From positions 744,001 through 808,000 of the forward strand of contig CM066310.1 in NCBI GenBank assembly GCA_033807695.1: a stretch of 64,000 bases of DNA, read 5' to 3'. Origin of the DNA: Daedaleopsis sinensis. Lineage: Eukaryota; Basidiomycota; Agaricomycetes; Polyporales; Polyporaceae. Below the pieces are notes generated by a model that was given only the letters and a program-made list of their open reading frames with translations, ran no database searches and was not told the origin of the DNA. The position numbers and the translations under genes were made by a program. Within the stretch, counting starts at the first letter, position 1. Each line of letters opens with the position of its first letter. Below, piece by piece: positions 36,901-52,728 of this stretch.

Positions 36901-37383
36901 TGCAGAAGTCAGCAAGTAGTGCGCCAGGCTCGACCTCGGCATCGAAGGGCGGCAAGGTCGCGATCCACTCCGTGGCGAAGACGAACGTCTCGATACTATA
37001 CGGTACGTCTTTTCACTTCGCCTGCTCTCACATACCATCCCCTCTCAACGATCTGGATCCTGGGCGCTGACATGCGTCCTTTCCCTCGTCTCCGCTCGCC
37101 TTCCTCATCTCCTCCTCCTCCTCCCCGTCCGTCCGCTTTCCCCGTCACATCAGACCTCTGCATGCAGAACAACCAGGGGCCGCCGCAGTGGCGGCACGAG
37201 GTCGTCAAGGCGGACGGCGGCAAGGGCGAGCCGAAGCACAAGGTATGGGTCGTGATCGGGAAGACCAAGTTCGAGCTGCCGGTCACGTTCACGAGCCTGA
37301 GCCAAGGCCAGGAGAAGATCGCGAAGAAGGTCGTCGACCAGTTCAAGGCGAACCCCTCGCAGCTCTCCAAGGCGGGCAAGTGA
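33912..37383 (+). CDS. Multi-dsRBD-like repeat protein with long Pro/Gly/Gln-rich linker
   Basis: Six exons: 33912-34218, 34271-34579, 34629-35003, 35052-35339, 35395-37002 and 37154-37383; every junction is phase 1, total about 1038 aa. Four repeats share the plan beta strand, xxGC/CGA beta strand, then an AK-containing helix ending GxxEFI. Examples are CILTVTRP..DAKASVCTLAIQSGAIEFI, CALRIRLG..AKKACAEAALADGVLDFV, CLLRLERP..AKGAVCLLAMSEGVGEYI and ASITIELV..AKLAVVLHAVEQGAIEFL. A fifth, C-terminal unit (TNVSILYDLCMQNNQ..WRHEVV..KHKVWVVIGK..EKIAKKVVDQF) fits a dsRNA-binding domain best. A ~450-residue Gly-, Gln- then Pro-rich linker separates units four and five. The likely role is RNA binding, perhaps in granules; the dsRBD reading of units 1-4 is inference from pattern. 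Confidence 0.75.
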
Positions 37384-38215
37384 AGGCGCAGTCGCTCCGC
37401 GCCCGCGCGTTTGTCCGACGTCAGGAGGAGGGTGCCGTTGCTAGCGCTGTCTTGTCGCTTCGATTCTCAGTTCTGTATGTGATGGATACTTTAATGTGGC
37501 CATGTAATCTTTCTGGTTATCGCTTCGTCTCTCTGTGTGCGTTGCGCACGCGCGCATTAATCCGTGGTCTATTGGGCATCGTCGCAGCGGTAGGTAAATG
37601 GACTTCCGAACTGCTAGCTACTGAAGGTGAGTGCGCACTGTCCTCCGTGTATAGATCGCTTCGCGAGTGCTGACACCCATGCATGGGTCTTTAGGTGTAC
37701 AACTCGAAAGCGAGGTCTTGACTTGGTCTTGACGTATACAGTCCCTCGTCTCAGCACACATCCACGCCTCCGCCTATACGGTCCTAACGTGGATACTAAG
37801 CCTCCATTTCGTGAAAGCGTGAATGACCGTTGAACGTCCCATGACTTGCCACAATGTTGCATCCATTCGACAGCTGGGAGTCGGAAGCGACCTCGACCGG
37901 TCCGGCATAATACATACAGTCTAGTAGCTGCCCCGACCGCGCAAGGCCGCCCATGCCGCCAAGTACTGAGCCTCGCCATATGATCCAGTGCCTTGCCAAT
38001 GCGTACTGCGCTGAAAGTGATTGCGTGATTTCCTTTCTTGTGTGGCTATTGAGCACGTCATGCTGCCACAACTCTCGCTCCTTCGCACCGCTTTTATACA
38101 CGGGTCTCCACCGGCGATGCGCGTCTTACCTTGTAACTCCTACCACCTCAAAGGAACGATTGTCTTCCGCCTGGTTTAAGCCTATACCATCCGGGTTAAA
38201 GCAACAGCCAACGAC
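37384..38215. other. Intergenic region upstream of sulfhydrylase copy 1
   Basis: About 830 nt holding a 3' UTR and the promoter of the first sulfhydrylase. A TATA-like CTTTTATACACG lies near 38,090, about 120 nt before the ATG. No gene seen. Confidence 0.5.
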
Positions 38216-40294
<2,079 letters not shown>

Positions 40295-42427
40295 TCCAAA
40301 GTCTTTGGTGAACTCGTGGTTATATGATCAGACTCAGATAAGTATCTAAGCGAATCAAGGAAAGGTCTCACTGTATGTAGGAGGATTTATAGTGTAAAAT
40401 ACGATGTGCTTTGGCCCGGGTATGGTTTTGGACCTTGTGCTCATCTACTCATACGCTTCCAGTTGCTTGGAGCTTGCTGGGCGTGACTCAAGACGCGTTA
40501 TGCTGCATCACATGCTCTGTCACGCACGTGTCAGTCACACAGTCCCCTCGTCGCGTCCACTAACTCTCAGGCTCTGGCAGGTTGCCATGGTTCGTCTTTT
40601 GCTACTACCACTACTAGCTTGCTGACCTGTTGCTGACGAACTCCTGATATGACTATTACCAACGTTTGCCCACATGATGCATTGCCTTATCTGAATGCTG
40701 CATATGAACTTCAAGTTTTCAAGTTGTTGTGCCATCGAGTTCGCATGCTGGCAGTCAGTGGAAGCTTGAACACTCCAGCGGCGGCCGCCTCAACATGCTG
40801 CGACACTTGTTCAAACCCGCCGTTTTAATCCGCACGGTCTATGTCAGAACATATCAAATGGAATCAGTTACCATAAGGCGAAACAGAGCGTATCCAAATC
40901 ACGCCGGCGGATAGTAAGTTGTGCGTTGTATGCACGCGTGCGAAGGGTACGGGATTTGTCTGCTGGTGGAACTTGTGTGCTCATTGGGTAATCCAACAGA
41001 TACTAAACAGTAACGTCAAACCGACTGTAGGCCTCGGTGCTCGGCTCAGCAGAGTAGCGGCGAGGCGGCCAGCTGCCCGACGGCGAGCTCCCCCATACCA
41101 AGTCTCTAGGCTATCGTTGACACACAGGGGTATGCGATTGGTCTTCACGAGCTCGGGTATGCCTCGACTACAGAGCTGCCACTCATCTGAGCCGAGCACC
41201 CTCCGCTAGACACCTGTGTCAGAATTTTTTCGGAGTCACTTGCACCTCCTCGGACAGGTCTCACGGTGATCGCTAGGCGTCTCGCACGACCATGGGATCG
41301 AGGCGGATGACACAGAAGGACAGGTGGACCTGGAGCGGAGCATATGTGAGCACCTCATGACTCGAGACGTTCAGAACCGTGTGTCGATGCTCGCTACGTA
41401 CTAACGCTCGTACTCAGCAGGGTCCTAGGTAGCACTCGTTACCAAAGTCTCGCCGTTTACCATGGTTCGCCTCGGAATTATCAACGGGTATATCGTCTAT
41501 CCGTAGGCGAAGATACAACATTGCGGATGGGTGGAGATGAAGCAATGACTGGCCGCTGGCGAGAGCGCGTTCCGACTGGTTGGCGACACTGCCCCGCTAC
41601 AAGGAAGTCTTCCGTATCACGCGTCGGCTTATTTGAACCATGCACTCCGTGCGCCACGTTACGTCTATGTTTCTCTCCTATAAAACCTTCACCGCTAAAA
41701 ACTGTCTCAAAACGCGTTGCAAGTCACAACCTCATCCACGTCGGTCGCTGGCTGCTCTACAACAGGAGAGACCTGCAGACTCGTAATAGATCTCATTTTC
41801 CTGGGATGACGGACAGTACTGGTAGAGTTCACATTACTGACGTGAGATAGCGGACCTAACATTAGCATTAGATGTCAACATTAGCAGCCGCACGCTTTTA
41901 TCCAAACGCCCTCTGGTCTTCTCCGGGTTTGAGGCGTACCCCAAGCACAATAGCTAGTGAACGATGAATCAGCCCATTCCCAGTGCCAAGTACGCCGCAT
42001 CATGCGGACGAGCTCGTCGGACCAGAGAACCTGAATGGGGGTCGAACAGAGAGAAGGTAGCGTGTGCGACTTCTCTTCACTCGAGGCTCCACTGACTATG
42101 ATACTTCTTAATTAAGGGGTTTCTTCTGGCGAGTCATACGAAACAGCCATTCGCACACCGGGAGGTCATTACACCGCTCGCCTATCTTTCACAGGTCTTC
42201 CGGAAGTACAATGCGAACTCGAAGACGAACCTCGAACTCTCCCGTCAACAAAAGATGACACCACAGAGTAATAGAGACAGGGTCGTCTCCAGATCCTGCC
42301 TTGTGCTTCTGCTGCTCGCACGTACCAGCGCAGTAACAATTACGCCGTCATCCTGCGTCCCACAGCCGCATCTCTCTACACCATGGAGCCGTGCATGACG
42401 GTGAACCGCCAGACGCGTGCTCAATTG
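40295..42427. other. 2.1 kb spacer between tandem sulfhydrylase genes
   Basis: No gene with coding character seen. Short ORFs only. It contains the 3' flank of copy 1 and the promoter of copy 2. Confidence 0.5.
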
Positions 42428-42435
42428 TATAAAGG
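42428..42435 (+). promoter_or_regulatory. TATA box of sulfhydrylase copy 2
   Basis: TATAAAGG 40 nt upstream of ATG 42475, preceded by CAATTG. The position is close to the ATG for a fungal TATA box, so a short 5' leader is implied. Confidence 0.55.
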
Positions 42436-42474
42436 CTTCAGAGCCACCGTCATGGCCCCCACAGCAGCATCAAG

Positions 42475-44590
<2,116 letters not shown>

Positions 44591-45291
44591 GCTCGAGGCT
44601 CGCGTTTGCGATGCGCATGCGCATGACAGGTGGCAGCCCACTTGTCACGCGCACGGGTCCGGGTGCGTTCAGATACGTTATCGCGTATCTGACAGTACTA
44701 GTGCGCGAGGCGCAAGGAACGGTTGTACGACAGGACTGACAGTGGTGCTGTACTATTTTGTACTGATACTACGCAACAAGCAGCATAATTGCGGCCGGTC
44801 TGCTCTCCTTCACTGCTGCGCCCTTTGGCAAGTGCGCACTGCGATTTCAGGCGATTGACTCAGAAAGCTCTGCACGTCGGACCCCCTGCGCCACATTGGC
44901 GATTGGTATATATATGACAGGTTCCCCGCCTCACGGTTGTGACCGAACGGCGTCGGCGCGGGCGGCGGCTCTCATTTGGGCTGTCACCGTCGCCGCCCGC
45001 GCTGGAGGCGGGAGGTACAGTGCACTGATACTTATGTACCTTCCTCATCCTACTCTACCAGCCTACCACTTGTCCAGAGTCCTGCTCACGTTGAGACATC
45101 GGTAGCGGTACCTGTGCTCATTAGTACTTAGGCTGGTCACTGGTGGCAGTACGCCAGGCAGCCACTGCCAACCGGTGGCAGTATATGAGCAAGACTTGTC
45201 CGAGGTCTGTGATTGACTACTTACCCCAGGCCGCCACCTCTGAACCTGCCAGGACTTATCTCGCCCTCTGAACCCTTCCACAGGGCTCAAG
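44591..45291. other. Intergenic region upstream of the split gene
   Basis: About 700 nt without a gene. A GGTGGCAGTA/TGGCAGTACGCCAGGCAGCC echo near 45,140-45,190 is the only structure noticed. Confidence 0.5.
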
Positions 45292-45928
45292 ATGATCTTC
45301 TCAAACGCCTCCGGATCAGCCGCAACACCCTCCTGCACATGCGCATGCCATGACAGCGGCCTCCAAGCGCATCCCCAAGCTCAGCACGGTGCTCCCGAGT
45401 CCCAGACGTCCACGGGCACCATCGATTCACCTCCAACTTCCATGCAGCCCGAACCAGAAACGGATCCGCCTCACTGTCACGCTCCCGCACCCAGCGTGTC
45501 CGAGGTGACGCTCGTGGAGGTGACGCTCCTCGGGGATCTCGTGCGCATCCTCGCCGCGGGCGGCGCGCGCCAGGACGCGCTCGTCGCGGAGGAGCAGCGC
45601 GCGAACGCGCACCGCGCCGTGCTCGCTGCGTCCGCGGTCCGGAGGTGCGCCCTCTCCCTCTCCCTTCCCCTTCCGCCTTCCCCTTTTTCTTCCCTGTGGA
45701 TTCTGTACGCAGGCGCGATGCTCACGGTGTGCACAGCGAGCTGCGGGCGTTCAACAGCGCGTCGGCGTGGTGGACGCCGCTGCCGCTGCTGAGCGGGGAG
45801 CCGTTCCCCGCGGGGGTCGCGCACCCGTCCAGTCTGTGGGCGCTCCGGCGGATGTCTGGTGCGTCCGCCTCCCTTGGCCTGTTTTTCGAGTTCGTCTGCT
45901 GCCGGTGCCTGTCGCTGACTGTGACTCC
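45292..45928 (+). pseudogene. 5' half of a host gene split by the Mutator-like element
   Basis: Start ATG 45292. Exon 1 (45292-45644) and exon 2 (45713-45858) are joined by a 68-nt intron (GTGCGC...CGCAG) in matching phase. The product starts MIFSNASGSAATPSCTCACH and continues to a conserved-looking block: VSEVTLVEVTLLGDLVRILA, then EEQRANAHRAVLAASAVRR, then SASAWWTPLPLLSGEPFPAG and SLWALRRMS. Intron 2 starts with GTGCGT at 45859 and is broken at 45,929-45,937 by the element. Exon 3 lies 10.8 kb away at 56,694. I do not know the family. A partial second copy at 57,694-58,080 carries exon 2's end through exon 3 without the insertion. Confidence 0.72.
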
Positions 45929-45937
45929 ATTACGTGG
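45929..45937 (+). repeat. Left 9-bp target-site duplication of the Mutator-like element
   Basis: ATTACGTGG, repeated exactly at 56,661-56,669 on the other side of the element. The uninterrupted copy at about 57,790 reads TTTATGTGG at this place, followed by the same GGATATGATG as the right flank. Confidence 0.85.
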
Positions 45938-47132
45938 AGGGAGTGACAAAAACAAAAACTACAACATACCGTGGGTGTGGGAGCGAGTGATCCCCCTCAG
46001 CGGCATCTCGGCAATGTACCACGTCTGCTCTTGGCGTCGGAAGAGTGTCGGCTTCTGCTCGCTGTCGGGAAGGTGCTGCTCGCTGTCTGGCACAGCGATC
46101 AAACTCCGTCTCGATTTGGATATTTAGACGCCGGAAGCACTATACTCAACGCTCCTTCGAAAGCGTCCGGCGCTTAGTTTGATTTGTCTTCGACATCACT
46201 TGTACGCTGCATGTAAACAGTTGGGATCAGGATAACACCTTTAGTACACGGATATAGATGTAATATGCGGGATAGTAGTGTCAGTAAGCTCCCCCCAATC
46301 TTACAGATATCGCAGGAACAGAAGTAAGCTTGGTTGTTCTCCCATAGTGTCCGAAGCGACGTGGATGTAGCAGAGAGGTATATTGGCCTGCATATTAAGC
46401 TATCTAATGCATTAGGTACTCTGTCTATAGGGGACGTTTACTAGAGCCCTGAATAAATTCTGACTGGGCAGTATCATAGGTGAAAAAGTCGTAGTCACTA
46501 ATATTAGTAAACGAAATGTGCGGTTGAGAGCGAGGATCTGCATCAGGAAATGCTGCTGGAAGAGGAATTGGAGGAGGAACTGAACGTCAACAATGTATTA
46601 GCTCGGTGTCACTGGTAGACTCATGTCAAATGAATGGACACACCGTGTTGATATTTGGCTTCCTTACGACGCTTTTTGGGTGTCGAAGCCTTGACTTCCT
46701 TCAGTCGCTCACTCACTACCTGTTTCTCTGTCTGAATAGCCTTGAGACGAGCCTCTAGAGCGGCCTGCTCAGCATGCTGCATTGCGCATGCAGTCTTCTT
46801 CTTCTTGCCAGAAGCATGCCGTTGAGCCTGTAAGGTGAAATGTTGCTCGACCGTCTTCGGACCATTGGGAAGAATCCCGGATTGAAGCATGTCTTGAATA
46901 CGTTGAGCAGTACGCTTATCATGCTCGCAGTATCTGCAAGTAGACATTTAAATCCTCAAGACCAAGAAAAGTAAAAAGGAACAACGCACAATAGAATACT
47001 ATCGGCGAGGGGGAGATTTGTCGGAACTGCGCGGTTGTCATCTGCATGACTACCTTCTAATGCGTTGGTATTCGCAGGTAGCAGATCCCAATATTTCTGA
47101 GGCATCTTGGTGAGATATGGGCTGATCGACGG

Positions 47133-48412
47133 TGATGGGAGGGCACCGGCGATCTACTAGGAAAACCCAGCAGATACAACACCGGGCAGACTCTCCGAAG
47201 GGTGCGAGGTGGACCTCTGGTTCCCGAGCAGCTGGAACGAACAACGATGTCGAGACGCGCACGTCAAGCATAGGAGCGCACGTCAAGCATAGGAGGAAGA
47301 CAGAACTCGAACACCGGGCACACAGCGAGCAGAGCACGAAGGAGATCGTACCAACATCCAGCCTAACAATGGGATCGTCTTGTCCGTCTCGTAGAAGGCC
47401 TGCCTCCGTATGGATATGGGGGATGGGGGATCGCCTGCATCGTCGGCTCGCCGTAGTGGGGACACGTCACTACCGTATGTCGTCGTCGAAGGGAGTCAGA
47501 AGGCTACGGGGTCGCAGGGAAGAAGGGGGAAAGATCGCCCGATTGCAGAGAAGGAGGAAGAAGGGTGCTGGGTCACAGAGCCAGAGAAGGGAGGGTCCGA
47601 GCCGCTCCACACGAAGAGGAAGGGTCGCCAGATGGCAGGGAAGGTGATGGTACTACGGTAAGCTAAGGAAGAGGAATAGCGCTCGAGCGAGCGGTAAGTA
47701 TGGGAGCTATCTAACTAAATATCCTAAATACATGGAAAATATACACTAAGTAAGTGCTGTGCCTACAACACGGTACGTACGTAGACATCGTGCACGTAAA
47801 GAGAAAGAGACAACAGCATGACACGCACGTAGATGTAGCAGCACTGAGCCTGGCTATATGTCCCTTGTACATCCACGTAGTCATCCTCGTAGGAGCGCCT
47901 AGCCTCGCTGTACCGTAATCCATCGCACATCGATGTAGGCTGATCACTCATCCAGCGTGTGTCGATGTAGTCGTCCAGGCCGAAGCATCCAGCCTCTAGG
48001 CTACTGGTGGGAGATGTCGAAGGAAATGGGGCTTGGAGAAGCTACTGCATGCATCTGCGGAAGGGGCGGTCTCCAATGAAAGGTGCACTTGTCTACTACC
48101 GCCTCTGCGCGTTGGAGGAAGGGAATGGCTGGTGTGTTGTCCTCATGCATAGCACGAACCTGTAATGGAGGGGCAGCTAGGGTCCTCTATGGCTGAGGCG
48201 GGAAGAGGACATCCAGGCTCCATCACGGGCGGGTCGAAGGCGTCGGAAGGGTGCTTGCTCTCCTGCTACGGTCTCTGCATGTCGAAGGGTGTACGCTCGC
48301 GCGGACCAGGTAGTATGGCAAAGGCTGAAGCTCTGTAGTGGGTATGTTGTAGACATTGTCGGTATCGACAATGGTGCGAAAATCGGAGCTGGCACCGCTA
48401 GGGGGCACATCA
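47133..48412 (-). repeat. 3' LTR (left copy)
   Basis: Starts TGATGGGAGGGC and ends GGGGGCACATCA, a 5-bp TGATG/CATCA terminal inversion. Differs from the right copy at only a few bases I noticed (for example GATCGTCTT against GATCATCTT near 47,372, and GAAGGCGTC against GAAGGTGTC near 48,240). ORFs inside are the same in both copies and not protein-like. Confidence 0.88.
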
Positions 48413-48421
48413 TCTCCCCCC
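48413..48421 (-). other. Polypurine tract of the LTR element
   Basis: GGGGGGAGA on the minus strand directly abuts the 3' LTR, as expected for plus-strand priming. Confidence 0.7.
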
Positions 48422-48899
48422 AACTGAGATTGGGACCGTCCCCGGTCCCTCCGCTCGGCGCACCTTGAGGGACAACACTGTTCCGCATGCCGACGTAGTA
48501 GAAGAGTAGAGCAGGGAGATTGATGGTCGCTCGCTCGTAGCTGGAGAGGAAGGATAGGGATACTGATGACTCGCTGGCCGTGCTGTACCGCTGTTCTGCG
48601 CGCTGGTTGAGACGTAGGACTCGCTGCTTCGCTGTACTGCGCGTGCACTGGAGGAGGGAGGACTCGAGGAGGAAGTACATCGATGGCTGCTTGCTGTCCA
48701 CTCTGTGTCGACGTTCCACGCGCTGCCTGAGAAGTATAACGGCGAGGGCCGCTCGCTGTATCGCTGTTTGATGTGCCGGTCGAGACAGAGGAAGAAGACA
48801 GCCGTTTGCCATCCACGCCGAAGTCTCCATTTGACGTGCTGTTCTAGATGTAGGCAGTAGACGGGTTGCCCTCGAGACGTAGGGCACAGACCAGTCGCC

Positions 48900-50600
48900 G
48901 TTGAACGTGTCGCTTGAGATGTAGGGCACAGATGGCCACCCGCTATCCGTGTCTTCGTGCTGGTCGAGAAGGAGGACACAGACAGCCGCTTGCCGTCCAC
49001 GCCGTATCACTGTTCCGTGCACTGGTCGAGAAGAAGGACACGGATGGCCGCTTGCCGTTCGTGCCGGTCGAGAAGCAGGAGGTAGACAGCCGCTTGCCGC
49101 CGACACCATATTGCTAGTCCACGTGCTGGTCGAGAAGAAGAATGCAGGCAGCCACTTGCCGCGATGGTCGAGGAGGATTCTGTGCGCTGGTCAAGATGGA
49201 GAACATAGATGGACGCGTCACCGGAGACATAGGGTGCTGAGGGCCGCTTGCTATCCGCACTGATATCTCCGTTCGACGTGCAGTCCAATGTGTCGCTCGA
49301 GATGTAGGGCACAGACGGCCGCTTGCCATTCGTGCTGAAACTGCCGTTCGATGGGCTGTTCGAGACATAGGGTGCAGGCGGCTGCTTGCTGTTCGCGCCG
49401 GTCGAGAGGGAGGACGTAGACGAACACTTGTCGTCCAAGCCGGTCGAGAAGAAGGACGTAGACGGCCGCTTGCCGTCCGCGCCGTATCGCTGTTCCGCAC
49501 ACTGGTCGAGGAGAAGGACATAGACGGCCGCTTGCCATCCCCGAAGGACGTAGACGGCCGCTTGCTATCCACGCCGGTCGAGAAGAAGGACGTAGACGGC
49601 CGCTTGCCCTCCACGCCGGTCGAGAAGAAGGACATAGACGGCCGCTTGCCATCCACGCCGGTCGAGGAGAAGGACGTAGACGGCCGCTTGCCGTCCGCGC
49701 CGTATTGCTGTTCTGCACGCTGGTCGAGGAGAAGGACATAGACGGCCGCTTGCCATCCCCGAAGGACGTAGACGGCCGCTTGCCATCCACACCGGTCGAG
49801 GAGAAGGACGTAGATGGCCGCTTGCCGTCCGCGCCACATCGCTATTCTGCACGCTGGTCGAGAAGAAGGACGTAGACGGCCGCTTGCCATCCCCAAAGGA
49901 CGTAGACGGCCGCTTGCCATCCACGCCGGTCGAGAAGAAGGACGTAGACGGCCGCTTGCCGTCCGCGCCGTATTGCTGTTCTGCACGCCGGTCGAGAAGA
50001 AGGACGTAGACGGCCGCTTGCCATCCACGCCGGTCGAGAAGAAGGACATAGACGGCCGCTTGCCCTCCACGCCGGTCGAGAAGAAGGACATAGACGGCCG
50101 CTTGCCATCCACGCCGGTCGAGGAGAAGGACGAAGACGGCCGCTTGCCATCCACACCGGTCGAGGAGAAGGACATAGATGGCCGCTTGCCGTCCGCGCCA
50201 CATCGCTATTCTGCACGCTGGTCAAGAAGAAGAACGCAGATGGCCGCTTGCCGTCCGCGCTGTATCGCTGTATCGCCGTAGATTCTGATAGCCGCTTGCT
50301 ATCATCCTCGTTATCGCCGCGCGCTGGTCGAGAAGGAAGATGCAGACAGTCGCTTGCCGTGATGGTCGAGGAAGGATTACGCGCGCTGGTCGAGAAGGAG
50401 GACGTAGATGGTGGTTGAAAAGGAGGATTCCGCGCGCTGGTCAAGGAGGACGTAGACGGCCGCTTGCCAGACACGCCACATCGCTATTCCGCACGCTGGT
50501 CAAGAAGGAGAATGCACTGCGCGCTGGTCAGGAAGGAGGATGCAGGTGGCCACTTGCTGTCCGTGCTGTATTGCTGCTCTAGGCACTGCACTGGAGGACG
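48900..50600 (-). repeat. 42-bp minisatellite inside the LTR element (14-residue period)
   Basis: Core unit GACGGCCGCTTGCC plus ATCCACGCCGGTCGAGAAGA and AGGACGTA, 42 nt long, nearly perfect between about 49,430 and 50,280 and degenerate outside. Some units carry a longer insert with CGTATTGCTGTTCTGCACGC. Because 42 is a multiple of three, all frames stay open; on the minus strand the unit reads STGVDGKRPSTSFF. The array may encode a repetitive protein or be a passive expansion. Confidence 0.85.
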
Positions 50601-51448
50601 AAGACCTCGGATGGATGCTGCATGTAGTGTTGTAGAGCTGGGATGCGCAGGATGGCACATAGCTGGAGAGAAAGGGGGTGAGGTGTGTACCTCCGTCATC
50701 TGTGGATGTATGGGGACGGGATCTAGGGGGCGCATGGATTCTAAGTGCAACATCGTGTGTGCCGGATCGCGTGCAGATTTGTCCGGCCGTTCGTCCTCGA
50801 GGTCCGGTCCAACATCAGGATAAGCGCGAAGTAGGGGGGGAGGAGTTGAGGTCTTGATATTGCGGCAACGCCGGCGCGCAATCTCTCGCAGTTGGGTAGA
50901 GGGAACGAGGGCATACTGAGGAGCCTGCGCACCAATTTTCAACCCACACCACCCGCTCCTGCCTGCTTCACTCTCTCTCCAACTCCAGGGGCCTCTGAAG
51001 CGTCTATGTCCCCATTGATGACTCGGTATCTCGGGATCGGCGCGCTAGATCTGCGTGGGAGCTGGACGACGGGTAGATCGAGGTATGTGAAGAGTGTGTA
51101 CCGGGTTGTGCGCTGATCCGCGTAGGGAGGCCTCCGCAATGCAGCCTCGAAGTGCGGGAGTCCAACAGCGGGTTGAGCGGGAAGGAAGCGAATGCAAGGG
51201 GAGCAAGCCTGAAGGATTGTGGGTGGAGAGAGGTCTGGGTCGATAGAAGAGAGGAAGTGAAGGATGGAGGGAGGAGAGACATCCATATTGAGGGAAATTT
51301 GGAAAAAGAGGTGGAGGTCCAGGTTGATCTGCTGGTGGAACCTTGATGCTTCAGCTTGAGGGGGTGCGGGGTCGTGGACCGGACATCGAGTAGGTTGCAG
51401 CTGGAACTCAGTGGTAGCAGAGAAAATCCCCTCGCGGTGGGCTCCAAG
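50600..51448. other. Non-repetitive interior of the LTR element
   Basis: Between the minisatellite and the primer-binding site there is about 850 nt without retroviral-type motifs. A 164-codon minus-strand frame (51,004-51,498) runs into the LTR and looks Ser/Pro/Leu-rich by composition only. Confidence 0.5.
51422..51446 (-). other. Primer-binding site of the LTR element
   Basis: On the minus strand, two nt after the LTR end, the sequence starts TGGAGCCCACCGCGAGGGG. Its complement ends GGTGGGCTCCA, like a tRNA 3' end with CCA. I could not name the tRNA from sequence alone. Confidence 0.6.
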
Positions 51449-52728
51449 TGATGGGAGGGCACCGGCGATCTACTAGGAAAACCCAGCAGATACAACACCG
51501 GGCAGACTCTCCGAAGGGTGCGAGGTGGACCTCTGGTTCCCGAGCAGCTGGAACGAACAACGATGTCGAGACGCGCACGTCAAGCATAGGAGCGCACGTC
51601 AAGCATAGGAGGAAGACAGAACTCGAACACCGGGCACACAGCGAGCAGAGCACGAAGGAGATCGTACCAACATCCAGCCTAACAATGGGATCATCTTGTC
51701 CGTCTCGTAGAAGGCCTGCCTCCGTATGGATATGGGGGATGGGGGATCGCCTGCATCGTCGGCTCGCCGTAGTGGGGACACGTCACTACCGTATGTCGTC
51801 GTCGAAGGGAGTCAGAAGGCTACGGGGTCGCAGGGAAGAAGGGGGAAAGATCGCTCGATTGCAGAGAAGGAGGAAGAAGGGTGCTGGGTCACAGAGCCAG
51901 AGAAGGGAGGGTCCGAGCCGCTCCACACGAAGAGGAAGGGTCGCCAGATGGCAGGGAAGGTGATGGTACTACGGTAAGCTAAGGAAGAGGAATAGCGCTC
52001 GAGCGAGCGGTAAGTATGGGAGCTATCTAACTAAATATCCTAAATACATGGAAAATATACACTAAGTAAGTGCTGTGCCTACAACACGGTACGTACGTAG
52101 ACATCGTGCACGTAAAGAGAAAGAGACAACAGCATGACACGCACGTAGATGTAGCAGCACTGAGCCTGGCTATATGTCCCTTGTACATCCACGTAGTCAT
52201 CCTCGTAGGAGCGCCTAGCCTCGCTGTACCGTAATCCATCGCACATCGATGTAGGCTGATCACTCATCCAGCGTGTGTCGATGTAGTCGTCCAGGCCGAA
52301 GCATCCAGCCTCTAGGCTACTGGTGGGAGATGTCGAAGGAAATGGGGCTTGGAGAAGCTACTGCATGCATCTGCGGAAGGGGCGGTCTCCAATGAAAGGT
52401 GCACTTGTCTACTACCGCCTCTGCGCGTTGGAGGAAGGGAATGGCTGGTGTGTTGTCCTCATGCATAGCACGAACCTGTAATGGAGGGGCAGCTAGGGTC
52501 CTCTATGGCTGAGGCGGGAAGAGGACATCCAGGCTCCATCACGGGCGGGTCGAAGGTGTCGGAAGGGTGCTTGCTCTCCTGCTACGGTCTCTGCATGTCG
52601 AAGGGTGTACGCTCGCGCGGACCAGGTAGTATGGCAAAGGCTGAAGCTCTGTAGTGGGTATGTTGTAGACATTGTCGGTATCGACAATGGTGCGAAAATC
52701 GGAGCTGGCACCGCTAGGGGGCACATCA
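51449..52728 (-). repeat. 5' LTR (right copy)
   Basis: Direct copy of 47,133-48,412 shifted by 4,316 nt without indels that I can see. In minus orientation this is the 5' LTR, followed after two bases by the primer-binding site. Confidence 0.88.

Larger units (their letters stand above)
47133..52728 (-). mobile_element. Non-autonomous LTR retrotransposon (LARD-like), 5.6 kb, minus orientation
   Basis: Two near-identical direct repeats of 1,280 nt (47,133-48,412 and 51,449-52,728) begin TGATG and end CATCA and flank 3.0 kb. ACGG is duplicated at both outer ends (47,129-47,132 and 52,729-52,732). A primer-binding site lies 2 nt inside the right LTR and a polypurine tract abuts the left LTR, so the element is in minus orientation. 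The interior shows no gag, protease, reverse transcriptase or integrase motif, only a 42-bp minisatellite and low-complexity sequence, so it must depend on another element for movement. It interrupts the transposase gene of the MULE. Confidence 0.85.

Noticed and set aside
49430..50280. CRISPR-like regular repeat array
   Set aside because: It is a eukaryotic minisatellite without unique spacers; units are contiguous and coding-frame sized.
48177..50474. Long minus-strand frames over the LTR and minisatellite
   Set aside because: They are products of the 42-bp unit being a multiple of three and of LTR sequence. No retroviral domain is present, so I do not call a gene.
47133..52728. Simple segmental duplication of 1.28 kb instead of LTRs
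   Set aside because: TG...CA ends, 4-bp target duplication that restores a reading frame, PBS two bases inside and an abutting polypurine tract together fit an LTR element far better.
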